Below, piece by piece: positions 43,307-52,924 of a stretch of 64,000 nucleotides of DNA. A program made the translations under genes and the position numbers. Position 1 is the stretch's first letter. Every line of letters begins with the position of its first letter. The stretch comes from Lactobacillus intestinalis (lineage in GTDB: Bacteria; Bacillota; Bacilli; Lactobacillales; Lactobacillaceae), in NCBI RefSeq assembly GCF_024397795.1, contig NZ_CP072983.1:558001-622000 (forward strand), read 5' to 3'. Below the pieces are notes generated by a model that ran no database searches, was not told the DNA's origin, and saw only the letters and a list, made by a program, of their open reading frames with translations.

Positions 43307-44620
43307 ATGTTAGATAAAAATAAAGAAATTTGGTTTACTGGAATTAAGGGAACAGGAATGGCCTCACTTGCACTTTTATTGCATGACTTAGGCTATAATG
43401 TTGCAGGTAGTGACATTGAAAAGTACACTTTTACTCAAGTTCCTCTTGAAAAAGCTGGCATTGAAGTTAAGAGTTTTGACCCAGCAAATATCAAGTCAAA
43501 TGATGAACAAGTTATTGTTAAAGGAAATGCCTTTAAGGAAGATAACCCAGAAGTAAAAGCTTGCCTTGATAAGGATGTTAAGTGGCAAAGTTACCCAGAT
43601 ACTGTTGAAGAAATTGTTCAAATGCATACTTCAATTGGTATTTCAGGAACTCACGGCAAGACCTCAACCACTAGTCTTTTGGCTCACGTGTTAGGTGAAG
43701 TAGCACCAACTTCATACTTGATTGGTGATGGTCGCGGTAAGGGTGTAGAAGATTCACGTTTCTTTGTTTATGAAGCAGATGAATATCGTCGTCATTTCTT
43801 GGCATATCATCCAGATTACCAAATTATGACTAACATTGACTTTGATCACCCTGATTACTTCAAGGATCAAGATGATTATACTTCCGCTTTCCAATCTGCA
43901 GCTGATCAAACTAAGAAGGCTCTCTTTGTCTGGGGTGACGACAAGCGTTTGCAAAGTTTGAAGACTGATATTCCTAAGTATACTTATGGTTTTAAAGATA
44001 CTGATGACTTCCAAGCTGTAAATATTGAGAAAACTACTGATGGTTCAAGTTTCAATGTTTTAGCTCACGGTGAAGATTTGGGTCGTTTTGGAATTCATTT
44101 GTTTGGTGATCACAGTATTTTAAATGCGACAGCTGTAATTGCTGTGGCTTACACTGAAAAAGTTCCAATGGATGATATCAAGAAGGGACTATTAACTTTT
44201 AAGGGGGCTAAGCGTAGATTTAGCGAAAAAGACTTCGATGATATTGCTGTAATCGATGACTATGCTCACCACCCAACAGAAATGAGAGCTACTATTCAAG
44301 CTGCCCGTCAAAAATTCCCAGATAAAAAGTTGGTTGTTGTCTTTCAACCACATACTTTCTCAAGAACTAAGAAATATCAAAAAGACTTTGAAGAAATCTT
44401 ACGTGATGTTGATAAGGCTTACGTAACGCCAATTTATGCTTCAGCACGTGAAGCAAGTGGTGACATTTCTAGCCAAGACTTGGTTGACAATATTCCAAAT
44501 TCTGAAGTAATTGATTTGGATAATATTGCTGATTTAACTAAGAATAGAAACTCTGTAGTTGTCTTCATGGGTGCTGGTGATATTCCAAAGTATGAAGATG
44601 CTTTTGAAAAGTTGCTTTAG
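43307..44620 (+). CDS. murC: UDP-N-acetylmuramate-L-alanine ligase
   Basis: The 437-residue enzyme adds L-Ala to UDP-MurNAc. Motifs are FTGIKGTGMASLALLLHDLGY at the N-terminus, the ATP-binding GISGTHGKTSTTSLLAHV near residues 107-124, NIDFDHPDYF, the DDYAHHPTE substrate segment and FQPHTFSRT. Length and order match Firmicute MurC. It stands alone between surface protein and terminator. Confidence 0.97.
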   Translation: MLDKNKEIWFTGIKGTGMASLALLLHDLGYNVAGSDIEKYTFTQVPLEKAGIEVKSFDPANIKSNDEQVIVKGNAFKEDNPEVKACLDKDVKWQSYPDTVEEIVQMHTSIGISGTHGKTSTTSLLAHVLGEVAPTSYLIGDGRGKGVEDSRFFVYEADEYRRHFLAYHPDYQIMTNIDFDHPDYFKDQDDYTSAFQSAADQTKKALFVWGDDKRLQSLKTDIPKYTYGFKDTDDFQAVNIEKTTDGSSFNVLAHGEDLGRFGIHLFGDHSILNATAVIAVAYTEKVPMDDIKKGLLTFKGAKRRFSEKDFDDIAVIDDYAHHPTEMRATIQAARQKFPDKKLVVVFQPHTFSRTKKYQKDFEEILRDVDKAYVTPIYASAREASGDISSQDLVDNIPNSEVIDLDNIADLTKNRNSVVVFMGAGDIPKYEDAFEKLL

Positions 44621-44645
44621 TAATTTGATAATTATTTAAATATAA

Positions 44646-44692
44646 AAAATGAGTCGTAAAAGCTGTGATGCTTTGACGGCTCATTTTGTTTC
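44646..44692. terminator. Bidirectional terminator between murC and the 44693 gene
   Basis: A stem of about 16 bp (AAAATGAGTCGTAAAAGC with GCTTTGACGGCTCATTTT, one mismatch and one wobble) lies between convergent stops. Confidence 0.8.
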
Positions 44693-45112
44693 TTAGTTGT
44701 TTTTGATCTTATTTAAAAATTCTTCTTTGGTAAATGGAATGCTTTTTGAAATATAAGAAAATGATAAACTTAAGATCCAAATCCAATTGTTCTTGATTTT
44801 ATCATAATCGATCAGCTGCTTATTAGCTGCTAAATATTTTTTACTTATCCAAATTAATTCATTTAAAATCTTATTGCTAGTTTCTGGAGCAAAAACAAAA
44901 TCAATAATTAAGTTTTTACCTGATTCAGTAATGAAATCGACAAATTTTTCATTAATATGTCGAAGTGGTGAAAATGGATAATAAATTGAATCGCTAAACA
45001 AAATTTCTTCAAATTTACTTAATTGATGTTGATCTTGTGATTTTAAATTGAATTTTTGAGGAAGCCCAGTTAAAGTTGAATCTTCGCCCTTGATTTGAGT
45101 TAAGTTATTCAT
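44693..45112 (-). CDS. Hypothetical protein divergent from a TetR regulator
   Basis: I do not recognise this family. The 139-residue protein has no signal peptide and starts MNNLTQIKGEDSTLTGLPQ. It carries a central hydrophobic stretch (NLIIDFVFAPE) and a tryptophan-rich hydrophobic segment NNWIWILSLSFSYI near 108-121 that could be a membrane or core helix. The AT content is slightly higher than in the neighbouring core genes. It reads away from the TetR gene, so it may be a target of that regulator. Confidence 0.6.
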   Translation of the reverse strand: MNNLTQIKGEDSTLTGLPQKFNLKSQDQHQLSKFEEILFSDSIYYPFSPLRHINEKFVDFITESGKNLIIDFVFAPETSNKILNELIWISKKYLAANKQLIDYDKIKNNWIWILSLSFSYISKSIPFTKEEFLNKIKNN

Positions 45113-45190
45113 TATAAAGTCCCCTTTAGCGCTTTCATAATCTACTTTATATTATTAAATTTGTCTTGATTGTTTTCAATGGTATTGCAA

Positions 45191-45219
45191 TTTTGAAGAA
45201 AAAGTAACAAGATTATAAT
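45191..45219 (+). promoter_or_regulatory. Predicted promoter of the TetR gene
   Basis: A -10 TATAAT lies at 45214-45219 with a poor -35 (TTTTGA at 45191, 17-base spacer). The palindrome starts immediately after the -10, where a bound repressor would block polymerase. Confidence 0.5.
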
Positions 45220-45246
45220 AATAACTAAAAGATTCTTTTAGTTATT
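45220..45246 (+). promoter_or_regulatory. Perfect 13-bp palindromic operator upstream of TetR
   Basis: AATAACTAAAAGA and TCTTTTAGTTATT are perfect inverted arms around one central base, 44 bases before the regulator start. This is the size and form of a TetR-family operator. A hairpin role in RNA cannot be excluded, but no T run follows. Confidence 0.65.
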
Positions 45247-45290
45247 AAAAGAAATTTTGATTAAGTGGAAGGTGGATAAATAGATTTCGC

Positions 45291-45929
45291 ATGGTAGATA
45301 TCAGAATTATTAATACTAAAAGCCAATTAAAAGCAGCATTATTTGAATGTTTAAAGGAAAAAAGCCTGAGAGAGGTTAAAATTAAAGATATAATTTCAGT
45401 ATCAGGAGTGAGTACTCGGACTTTTTATCAGTATTATTCAGATGTAGATAACTTAATTGAAGAAATTGAAAAAGAATTCATTGAGGGCTATAGGAAGAGT
45501 ATTGAAAAAGATCGTGATGTAATTTTGGATGTTGATTATAGTTTGCCTATAGAGAAACAATTTGAAACAGTATTAAATTCGGCTAAAAATACAATTGCTT
45601 TTTGTTTTGAACGAAAAGAAGAGATCCAAACTTTGCTTTCTGATAATGGGGATATTAGATTCTATAATTTAATATATAAGACTAGTTGTGATGAATTTTT
45701 AAAAAGAGCTACTACTATGAAGAGTACCTCTGGCATTAAGTTATCCTCTAAACAAAGATTGCTTTTTGATATAAATGTTCAAGTATTTGTTCATTGTATG
45801 ATCGATTTGGTAAGTGTTTTGTTAAAGTATGATGATCGTCTATCTCCTTATGATGTTAGACAGAGCATTTTTGACTTTTTACATAAAACACCTTTAGATA
45901 GAATTAATGAAATTATTCAAGATAACTAA
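45291..45929 (+). CDS. TetR/AcrR-family transcriptional regulator
   Basis: The 212-residue protein has an N-terminal TetR HTH (VKIKDIISVSGVSTRTFYQYYSDVDNLIEEIEKEF near residues 26-60) and a helical ligand domain of the type seen in TetR_C_7/DhaS-like members. It likely represses itself and perhaps the divergent hypothetical gene through the palindrome at 45220-45246. The ribosome site (GGAAGGTGG) is unusually far from the ATG. Ligand unknown. Confidence 0.88.
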   Translation: MVDIRIINTKSQLKAALFECLKEKSLREVKIKDIISVSGVSTRTFYQYYSDVDNLIEEIEKEFIEGYRKSIEKDRDVILDVDYSLPIEKQFETVLNSAKNTIAFCFERKEEIQTLLSDNGDIRFYNLIYKTSCDEFLKRATTMKSTSGIKLSSKQRLLFDINVQVFVHCMIDLVSVLLKYDDRLSPYDVRQSIFDFLHKTPLDRINEIIQDN

Positions 45930-46027
45930 GATCTACTAAAAATACTGCTAATCCATGATATAAGACTAAGAAAACTGTTAAAATAGTTACGTACTATTGA
46001 ACAGTTTTTTATTTTAAGGAGATTTTT

Positions 46028-48691
46028 ATGGCACAAAAGAAATTGCTTTTAATTGACGGAAATTCAGTGGCCTTTCGTGCCTTTTATGCTTTATACCGTC
46101 AGCTTGATCGTTTTGTAAGTCCTGATGGTTTACATACTAATGCAATCTATACTTTTAAAAATATGCTCGATGCAATCTTAAAACAAGTTGATCCTACTAA
46201 CGTCTTAGTTGCATTTGATGCGGGAAAAGTAACTTTTAGAACCAAAATGTATGAGGACTACAAAGGTGGTCGTCAAAAAACACCAAGTGAATTACTTGAA
46301 CAATTGCCGGTAATTCGAGAAATGTTGAAAGATTTGGGCATTAAAAGCTATGAATTAGCTAATTATGAAGCAGATGATATTATTGGAACCCTTTCTAAGA
46401 TGGGTGAAAAAGCTGGTTATGAAGTGACCATTGTCACAGGAGATAAAGATTTAACTCAGCTGGCTTCAGACAAGACAACAGTTTTAATTACTAAAAATGG
46501 GGTTGGTGATACAGAAGCTTACACCCCTGAACACATGAAAGAAGTTAATGGGGTTACACCAATTGAATTCATTGATATGAAGGCTTTGATGGGCGATAAT
46601 TCTGATAATTATCCCGGTGTTACTAAAGTTGGCCCGAAGACAGCGTCACGCTTGATTCAAAAATATGGTTCAATTGAAAATCTTTACGCCCATCTAGAAG
46701 AAATGAAAAAGTCAAAGCTAAAAGAAAACTTGATCAATGACAAGGACAAGGCCTTTTTAGCAAAAAAATTAGCAACAATTGATCGTGATTCTCCAGTTGA
46801 AGTTACTCTTGAAGATACTGAGAAAAAAGATATCGATTATGAAAAGTTGCGTGAACTTTATGAACGTTTGGGATTCAAGAAGTTTTTGGCTGAACTTAAT
46901 TCTTCAGCTGATGCTCAAGGAGAAAATACCGGGGTAGAGCAATATGAATATGTGGAGTTAACTAAAGATAATCTAGACGAATTGGCTGACATAAAAGAAA
47001 AAGAAGTCGATTTTTATTTAGAAATGCTTGGCGATAATTATCATGTTGCTCCGTTTGTTGGTTTTGGTTTAAGAGTTGGTAAAAAGAACTATGTTTCAAA
47101 AGATATAGCTCTTTTACAAGAAATGCCTTTAAGAGGAATTTTAGAAAATAAGACTATCAAGAAAAATGTTTTTGATCTTAAGAGAACCTATGTAGGGCTA
47201 CATCGATTAAATATTGAAGCGGGTGGTTTTGATTATGATATGCTTTTAGCTTCCTATTTAGTTAATAATGAAAATAATTCTAATGATTTAGGCGAGATTG
47301 CCCATTTATATGATGAATATTCCGTAAAAACTGATCTTGAAGTTTATGGTAAAGGCAAAAAGCAGGCTGTGCCAGAGGATGCGGACCTTTTCAAGCATTT
47401 AGCGGCTAAAGTTAGCGTGATTCAAAAGTTAAAACCTGAACTACTTAAAAAGTTGAAAGATCATGAGCAAGATGATCTTTATGATGCAATTGAAATTCCG
47501 GTTGCATTTGTTCTTGCAAAAATGGAAATTAGTGGAATGAAAGTTTTGCCAAGTACACTTTTGCAACTAGAAAATGATTTTGCAATAAAATTAAAGGATC
47601 TTGAAAATAAGATTTATCAGCAAGCAGGAGAAGAATTTAATATTAATTCACCTAAGCAGTTGGGACATATTTTATTTGAAAAGCTTGGTCTGCCCCCTGT
47701 TAAGAAAACTAAAACCGGCTATTCAACCTCTGTAGAAGTTTTGGATAAGTTGAAGACGGAAAGTCCGATCATTAATCAAATTTTGGATTATCGTCAAATT
47801 GCAAAAATTCAATCAACTTATGTAAAGGGGTTGCTTGATGTAATTCAATCAGATGGTCGCGTTCATACTCGTTATCTCCAAACTTTAACAGCCACTGGTC
47901 GTTTATCCTCAGTTGATCCTAACTTGCAAAATATTCCAACTCGGACTGAAGAAGGAAAGCAAATTAGAAAGGCTTTTGTACCAACTGATCCAGATGGCTA
48001 TATTTTCTCATGTGACTATTCTCAAGTTGAATTGCGTGTTTTGGCCCATGTTTCAGGGGATGAAAATATGCAAGAAGCCTTCAAGACTGGCTATGATATT
48101 CACTCTCATACAGCCATGAAAATCTTCCATCTTGATTCTCCAGATCAAGTTACACCCCTTATGCGTCGACATGCAAAGGCTGTTAATTTTGGGATTGTGT
48201 ACGGTATTTCTGATTATGGTTTAGCTAAAAACTTGGGAATTTCTCGTAAACAAGCTAAGGAATTTATTGATAATTACTTTGAACAATATCCTAAGATTAA
48301 GGAATACATGGATAAGGCTGTAAAGTTTGCTCGTGAACATGGCTATGCAGAAACTATCATGCATAGAAGAAGATATCTGCCTGATATTCATGCTAAGAAC
48401 TTTAATGTACGTAGTTTTGCTGAGAGAACTGCAATTAATTCTCCGATTCAAGGATCAGCGGCGGATATCATTAAGATAGCAATGATTAATATGCAAAAGA
48501 AACTTGAGGAGCTTCATTTGAAGACTAAAATGGTTTTGCAGATTCATGACGAATTGGTCTTTGATGTGCCAAAAGAAGAATTAGAAACTATTAAAAAGAT
48601 TGTCCCAGAAGTAATGCAATCTGCAGTCAAACTTGATGTGCCATTAGTGGCAGATTCAGGTTATGGTCATAATTGGTATGATGCAAAGTAG
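46028..48691 (+). CDS. polA: DNA polymerase I
   Basis: The 887-residue enzyme repairs DNA and removes Okazaki primers. The N-terminal 5'-3' exonuclease domain (1-290) is intact, with LLIDGNSVAFRAFYAL, YEADDIIGTL and MGDNSDNYPGV. The 3'-5' exonuclease domain (about 300-480) lacks the metal-binding acidic residues, as in Bacillus Pol I, so proofreading is not expected. The polymerase domain carries FSCDYSQVELRVLA, RRHAKAVNFGIVYG and QIHDELVFDVP. It starts the operon polA-mutM-coaE-nrdR-dnaB-dnaI. Confidence 0.97.
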   Translation: MAQKKLLLIDGNSVAFRAFYALYRQLDRFVSPDGLHTNAIYTFKNMLDAILKQVDPTNVLVAFDAGKVTFRTKMYEDYKGGRQKTPSELLEQLPVIREMLKDLGIKSYELANYEADDIIGTLSKMGEKAGYEVTIVTGDKDLTQLASDKTTVLITKNGVGDTEAYTPEHMKEVNGVTPIEFIDMKALMGDNSDNYPGVTKVGPKTASRLIQKYGSIENLYAHLEEMKKSKLKENLINDKDKAFLAKKLATIDRDSPVEVTLEDTEKKDIDYEKLRELYERLGFKKFLAELNSSADAQGENTGVEQYEYVELTKDNLDELADIKEKEVDFYLEMLGDNYHVAPFVGFGLRVGKKNYVSKDIALLQEMPLRGILENKTIKKNVFDLKRTYVGLHRLNIEAGGFDYDMLLASYLVNNENNSNDLGEIAHLYDEYSVKTDLEVYGKGKKQAVPEDADLFKHLAAKVSVIQKLKPELLKKLKDHEQDDLYDAIEIPVAFVLAKMEISGMKVLPSTLLQLENDFAIKLKDLENKIYQQAGEEFNINSPKQLGHILFEKLGLPPVKKTKTGYSTSVEVLDKLKTESPIINQILDYRQIAKIQSTYVKGLLDVIQSDGRVHTRYLQTLTATGRLSSVDPNLQNIPTRTEEGKQIRKAFVPTDPDGYIFSCDYSQVELRVLAHVSGDENMQEAFKTGYDIHSHTAMKIFHLDSPDQVTPLMRRHAKAVNFGIVYGISDYGLAKNLGISRKQAKEFIDNYFEQYPKIKEYMDKAVKFAREHGYAETIMHRRRYLPDIHAKNFNVRSFAERTAINSPIQGSAADIIKIAMINMQKKLEELHLKTKMVLQIHDELVFDVPKEELETIKKIVPEVMQSAVKLDVPLVADSGYGHNWYDAK

Positions 48692-48699
48692 GTGACACT

Positions 48700-49530
48700 A
48701 TGCCAGAAATGCCAGAAGTGGAAACAGTGAGAAGATCGCTGATTCCTTTAATTAAAGGGAAAACTATAAAAAATGTAACATTGTGGTATCCCAATATTGT
48801 AGCCAGTGATCAAAGTGAATTTGTTCATGATTTAGTAAATAAAAAGGTGATTGGCATCGATCGTTATGCCAAGTATCTCTTGATTAGATTAAGTGATAAT
48901 CTAACTATTGTGTCTCATTTGCGGATGGAAGGTAAGTATCACTTAGTTGATGTGGATACGCCTAAAGATAAGCATGATCATGTTCAATTTGAATTCACTG
49001 ATCATACTGCACTTAGATATAATGATGTTCGTAAATTCGGCCGAATGCAGCTTATTTTAACCGGAAGTGAAAAGACAGCAACTGCAATTGGAAGATTGGG
49101 CGTAGAGCCAAATTCAGCTGATTTTACTGATCAATATTTTATTTCTAAACTCAAAACAAAGAAAAAGAATATTAAAAATACTCTGCTAGATCAAACGATT
49201 GTAGCAGGACTTGGAAATATATATGTGGATGAGGTTTTATGGCAAGCAAAGATTCATCCGCTTAGTGTTTCAAGGGCTATTCCTGCAGACAAAGTAAAAG
49301 AACTACGTAAAAATATTAATCATACGATTAAATGGGCAACTGAATTGCATGGAACCACAGTCCATACTTATCTTGATGCTAATGGAAACTATGGCGGTTT
49401 TCAAGATAAGCTTAAAGTATATGGTCATAGTGGCGAAGAATGTCCTAGATGTAATACAATATTAGAAAAAATCAAAGTAAATGGGCGAGGAACAACATTT
49501 TGCCCGCATTGTCAGGTGATATATAAATGA
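48700..49530 (+). CDS. mutM: Formamidopyrimidine-DNA glycosylase
   Basis: The 276-residue repair enzyme removes 8-oxoguanine. The family start PELPEVETVRR appears as MPEMPEVETVRRSL, with the catalytic Pro after Met and the Glu present. The lyase Lys region and H2TH domain (LDQTIVAGLGNIYVDEVLW) follow, and the C-terminal zinc finger is CPRC...CPHC. It follows polA by 8 bases and overlaps coaE by 4 (ATGA). Confidence 0.96.
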   Translation: MPEMPEVETVRRSLIPLIKGKTIKNVTLWYPNIVASDQSEFVHDLVNKKVIGIDRYAKYLLIRLSDNLTIVSHLRMEGKYHLVDVDTPKDKHDHVQFEFTDHTALRYNDVRKFGRMQLILTGSEKTATAIGRLGVEPNSADFTDQYFISKLKTKKKNIKNTLLDQTIVAGLGNIYVDEVLWQAKIHPLSVSRAIPADKVKELRKNINHTIKWATELHGTTVHTYLDANGNYGGFQDKLKVYGHSGEECPRCNTILEKIKVNGRGTTFCPHCQVIYK

Positions 49531-50129
49531 CACTTGTGTTAGGTTTAACCGGCGGAATTGCGACTGGTAAAAGTACTGCTGATAAATTTTTTGAGGAAAA
49601 AAATATTCCAATTGTGGACTGTGATGAGATAGCCCACAACATCATGAATGTTAATAAGCCGGCTTGGAAAGATATTAAAGAGGTTTTTGGTGATGAATAT
49701 TTAAATGAAGATCAAACCATTAATCGAAAAAAGTTGGGCAAATTAGTGTTTAATGATCCCACAAAAATGAAAATTTTGAATGAAATTACTCATCCGCGGA
49801 TTTTTCAAGAAATGGAATCACAAATCGCACAATATAAATCTGAAGGCTATTCTTTGATTATCGTCGATGCCCCAGTTTTGTTTGAATCTCATAGTGAAAA
49901 ATATTATAACGAAACTTTAGTAATTAGTTTGCCTCAAGACCTACAGCTTAAACGATTAATGGCACGAAATAATTTGACTAAAGAAGAAGCTCTTAGTAGA
50001 ATTAACAGTCAAATGTCATTAAAAGAAAAAGAAGCTAGAGCCACGTATGTGATTGAAAATACTGGTTCTGTAGAAGATTTATATAAAAAATTGAATGAGT
50101 TATTAACGAAAATTAAGTATGAGGTTTAA
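49527..50129 (+). CDS. coaE: Dephospho-CoA kinase
   Basis: The 200-residue kinase phosphorylates dephospho-CoA, the last step of CoA synthesis. The P-loop GLTGGIATGKST is at residues 6-17, DCDEIAHNIM carries the catalytic Asp, HPRIF lies near 88, and DAPVLFES near 113. It starts inside the mutM stop codon and nrdR follows after 2 bases. Confidence 0.95.
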   Translation: MTLVLGLTGGIATGKSTADKFFEEKNIPIVDCDEIAHNIMNVNKPAWKDIKEVFGDEYLNEDQTINRKKLGKLVFNDPTKMKILNEITHPRIFQEMESQIAQYKSEGYSLIIVDAPVLFESHSEKYYNETLVISLPQDLQLKRLMARNNLTKEEALSRINSQMSLKEKEARATYVIENTGSVEDLYKKLNELLTKIKYEV

Positions 50130-50131
50130 TT

Positions 50132-50599
50132 ATGGAATGTCCAAATTGTCATCAAAATGCTTCACGCGTTATTGATTCTCGTCCAAGCGATGAAAATCGA
50201 GCTATTAGACGTCGCCGAGAATGTGAAAATTGTGGCTTTCGTTTTACTACATTTGAAAGAATTGAAACTGCACCATTACTTGTTATTAAGAATGATGGAA
50301 CGCTTGAGCCATTTAGTCGTAAGAAGATTTTGCATGGGGTCATGGCTGCTTGTCAAAAGAGACCAATTACTAGTCAACAATTTGAGCAGTTGGTGGACCA
50401 TGTTGAAAATAAAGTTCGTAAGCAAGGTGTTAGTGAAATTTCATCTAAGAAAATTGGTCAATTTGTCATGGATGAATTAGCTGACATCGATGATGTAGCC
50501 TATATTCGTTTTGCTTCTATCTATCGTGAATTTAAAGATATGTCTAGCTTTATGAAGACGATGGAAGATATGATGGCAAAGCGTGAGAAAGGAAATTAG
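50132..50599 (+). CDS. nrdR: Transcriptional repressor NrdR
   Basis: The 155-residue protein has a zinc ribbon (CPNC...CENCGFRFTTFER, residues 3-41) and an ATP-cone domain (about 49-139, with VIKNDGTLEPFSRKKI). NrdR senses ATP/dATP and represses ribonucleotide reductase genes through NrdR boxes. The gene precedes dnaB and dnaI as in other Firmicutes. Confidence 0.96.
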   Translation: MECPNCHQNASRVIDSRPSDENRAIRRRRECENCGFRFTTFERIETAPLLVIKNDGTLEPFSRKKILHGVMAACQKRPITSQQFEQLVDHVENKVRKQGVSEISSKKIGQFVMDELADIDDVAYIRFASIYREFKDMSSFMKTMEDMMAKREKGN

Positions 50600-50601
50600 A
50601 G

Positions 50602-51963
50602 ATGTTTGAAACATCTAATCCTAAGCAGCCATTTTACGTTGCTAACAAAATCAATTTGTTCCCAGGAGATATCAAGGTTTTGATTAAACTCTATCAGCCC
50701 ATTGTTGGCGCCACGGCAGTTTCTTTATATCAAACTTTGATTCAGGATTATGATGCGTATGCAATAGTTTCAGATTCGCAGGGGATTTATTCTCTGCAGG
50801 AGGAACTAGATTGCAGTTTAAAAGACATGTTTTCTGCTTTGCATAAACTGGAAGCTGTCGGTTTAGTGAAGACGTATCTCGCTGATAGTATTATTAATAA
50901 AATTCTTATTTTTCAGTTGATGAATGTGCCTAGTGCACAAGAATTCTTTTCAACTGCGCTTTTAGCGAGTCTTTTAAAAGAAAAAATAGGGGCAATTAAG
51001 TTTCATGCTTTAAGTCATGCTTTTGCTAAGGAACTTAAACGAGCTCAAAAACCCATTAAAGATGCACAAGATGTTTCTGCATCTTTTTTTGACGTCTTCC
51101 ATCTATCACAAGCAGAAGCAATTACTCCATCTGATGATGTGAAAAAAGCTGCTAGTGAAAATACGGGTCAAAAAATTGTTCCAGCTCAAGTCAATGATCA
51201 CAGTAATATTGATTGGGAATTTTTGAAACAACAATTTGAAATGTATCAAATTCCGCCCGAGCAAGTAACTCTTCATCAACGTGAGATTGCATCTCTCATG
51301 ACCACTTACAATTTGAACGAAAAAGAGTTTTCTGATAAAGCAATGTATGCCATGCGGGAAGCGCCAACCCAGTATGAGTTGAATATGCAGCTGATTGAAG
51401 AGAAGATTGCAGAAGAATCTCAAAATGTGCGTTTTTTGGCTAATAAGGAAAACCCTAAAGAAGAAAAGCTGGATTTGAGCGGTTTATCTCACAATGAGCA
51501 AGAAATTGTTAAAAATGCGATGAATCTATCGCCCTATGACTTTTTGCATAAGGTTAAAAAGCAGTATGGAGGGCAAGTTTATTCCAGTGAAAGCTATACT
51601 GTTAATGTGATTAATAGAAAATATCACTTACCTGTATCTGTTTTAAATATGGTTGTCTATACTTGCTTAACTTATAATTCGGTTGTGTCGTACAATTTAG
51701 CTAAGAGAATTGCAGAGGATTGGACTGAAAATCAAGTTGGGGATGCCGTAACTGCCTTAAAGCGGATTAATGCGCGCAAGCAAGATAACCATAAGGAACC
51801 GCTGATTAAGACGCAAGAGACTAAGAAAACATCTTATGGTAAGAAGCGAGTTGAAGAAGGAACTGATTGGAGTAAGAAGAAAGCTAAGGTTAATAAATCA
51901 GTTAGTGCTGAAGAACTAAGAAATTTCTTTAAGAATTTTGAAGAACAAAATGGCATGAAGTAG
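50602..51963 (+). CDS. dnaB: Replication initiation and membrane attachment protein DnaB
   Basis: The 453-residue protein is the Firmicute DnaB helicase-loading factor, not the helicase. It has an N-terminal DnaB/D-type winged region (PFYVANKINLFPGDIKVLIKLYQPIVG) and a C-terminal DnaB_2/DnaD-type domain (about 310-385, SPYDFLHKVKKQYGG). The tail is Lys-rich. It begins 2 bases after nrdR, and dnaI follows directly. Confidence 0.94.
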   Translation: MFETSNPKQPFYVANKINLFPGDIKVLIKLYQPIVGATAVSLYQTLIQDYDAYAIVSDSQGIYSLQEELDCSLKDMFSALHKLEAVGLVKTYLADSIINKILIFQLMNVPSAQEFFSTALLASLLKEKIGAIKFHALSHAFAKELKRAQKPIKDAQDVSASFFDVFHLSQAEAITPSDDVKKAASENTGQKIVPAQVNDHSNIDWEFLKQQFEMYQIPPEQVTLHQREIASLMTTYNLNEKEFSDKAMYAMREAPTQYELNMQLIEEKIAEESQNVRFLANKENPKEEKLDLSGLSHNEQEIVKNAMNLSPYDFLHKVKKQYGGQVYSSESYTVNVINRKYHLPVSVLNMVVYTCLTYNSVVSYNLAKRIAEDWTENQVGDAVTALKRINARKQDNHKEPLIKTQETKKTSYGKKRVEEGTDWSKKKAKVNKSVSAEELRNFFKNFEEQNGMK

Positions 51964-51972
51964 GTGATAAAA

Positions 51973-52872
51973 ATGGAGCCAATTGGTGATACTCTCAAAA
52001 AAATAGTAAAAAAACGAAATTTTGGAGCTTCTTTGCAAGAGATTCAAAATGAGGTTTTACATGATAAAGATGTTCGTGAATTTTTAGCAGCTCATAAAGA
52101 TAAACTGAATAAAAAAATTGTAGAAACAAGTTTTGCTAATTTATATGAATATTATTCCCAAAAACAAAAATCTGATCATGTAATGAATGGTTACCAACCA
52201 GAGTTGTTTATTAGTGGGGATGTAATTGATATTCGATATGCGCCAACTAAAGCTAAAATTGAGGCGGATAAAGAGATAAATACTCAAAAGCACTTGGAAT
52301 TAATTGATCTACCGAAGAACCTGCGCTCAGTAAAATTAAGCAATCTTGATATCTCTGATGAACGTTCAGATGTTATGATTCTTATTCGACAGTTTTTAAA
52401 TAGCTATAAAGAAAATAATCATCAAAAAGGTCTTTATTTAAGTGGTAATTTTGGAGTAGGAAAGACGTACATGTTAGCTGGGCTTGCAAATTCGATTGCT
52501 GCTACGAACAAAAACGTCATCTTTTTACATGTGCCGACTTTTATTGCAAGCCTTTCGAGTCACTTTGAAGACAACAGCCTAAATAAAGAAATCAAGCGCG
52601 TTTCAGCGTGTGATGTCTTGATTTTAGATGATATTGGGGCAGAAACTCTCAGCCAATGGTCGCGTGATGACGTTTTAGGCGTAATTTTGCAAGCAAGAAT
52701 GGATAATGTGCTTCCGACATTTTTCTCATCTAATTTGGACATGGATAAACTTGAAAAGCACTTTGCTGAAACAAAAAATGCTGTTGATCCTGTAAAAGCA
52801 GCTCGTTTGATGCAACGAGTAAGATTTTTAGCAAAAGAAGTTGTCGTTTCAGGGGAAAACAGAAGAATCTAA
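51973..52872 (+). CDS. dnaI: Primosomal helicase loader DnaI
   Basis: The 299-residue AAA+ protein loads the replicative helicase. Walker A is GNFGVGKTYMLAGLAN near residues 160-175, Walker B ILDDIGAE near 220, and sensor FFSSNLDMDKLEKHF near 253-267. An N-terminal helicase-binding domain occupies about 1-100; its Cys zinc cluster known from Bacillus DnaI is not evident. ATG 51973 is used because AGGTGA lies 5 bases before it; GTG 51964 is an alternative. Confidence 0.94.
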   Translation: MEPIGDTLKKIVKKRNFGASLQEIQNEVLHDKDVREFLAAHKDKLNKKIVETSFANLYEYYSQKQKSDHVMNGYQPELFISGDVIDIRYAPTKAKIEADKEINTQKHLELIDLPKNLRSVKLSNLDISDERSDVMILIRQFLNSYKENNHQKGLYLSGNFGVGKTYMLAGLANSIAATNKNVIFLHVPTFIASLSSHFEDNSLNKEIKRVSACDVLILDDIGAETLSQWSRDDVLGVILQARMDNVLPTFFSSNLDMDKLEKHFAETKNAVDPVKAARLMQRVRFLAKEVVVSGENRRI

Positions 52873-52924
52873 TTTTTTTCAAAAAAGACTTGATTCCCAA
52901 AAATCTACGCGTATAATTGATTTC

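Noticed and set aside
46928..47470. Polymerase I proofreading domain without acidic residues as a novel loss
   Set aside because: Loss of 3'-5' exonuclease residues is well known for Bacillus-type Pol I, so it is ordinary.
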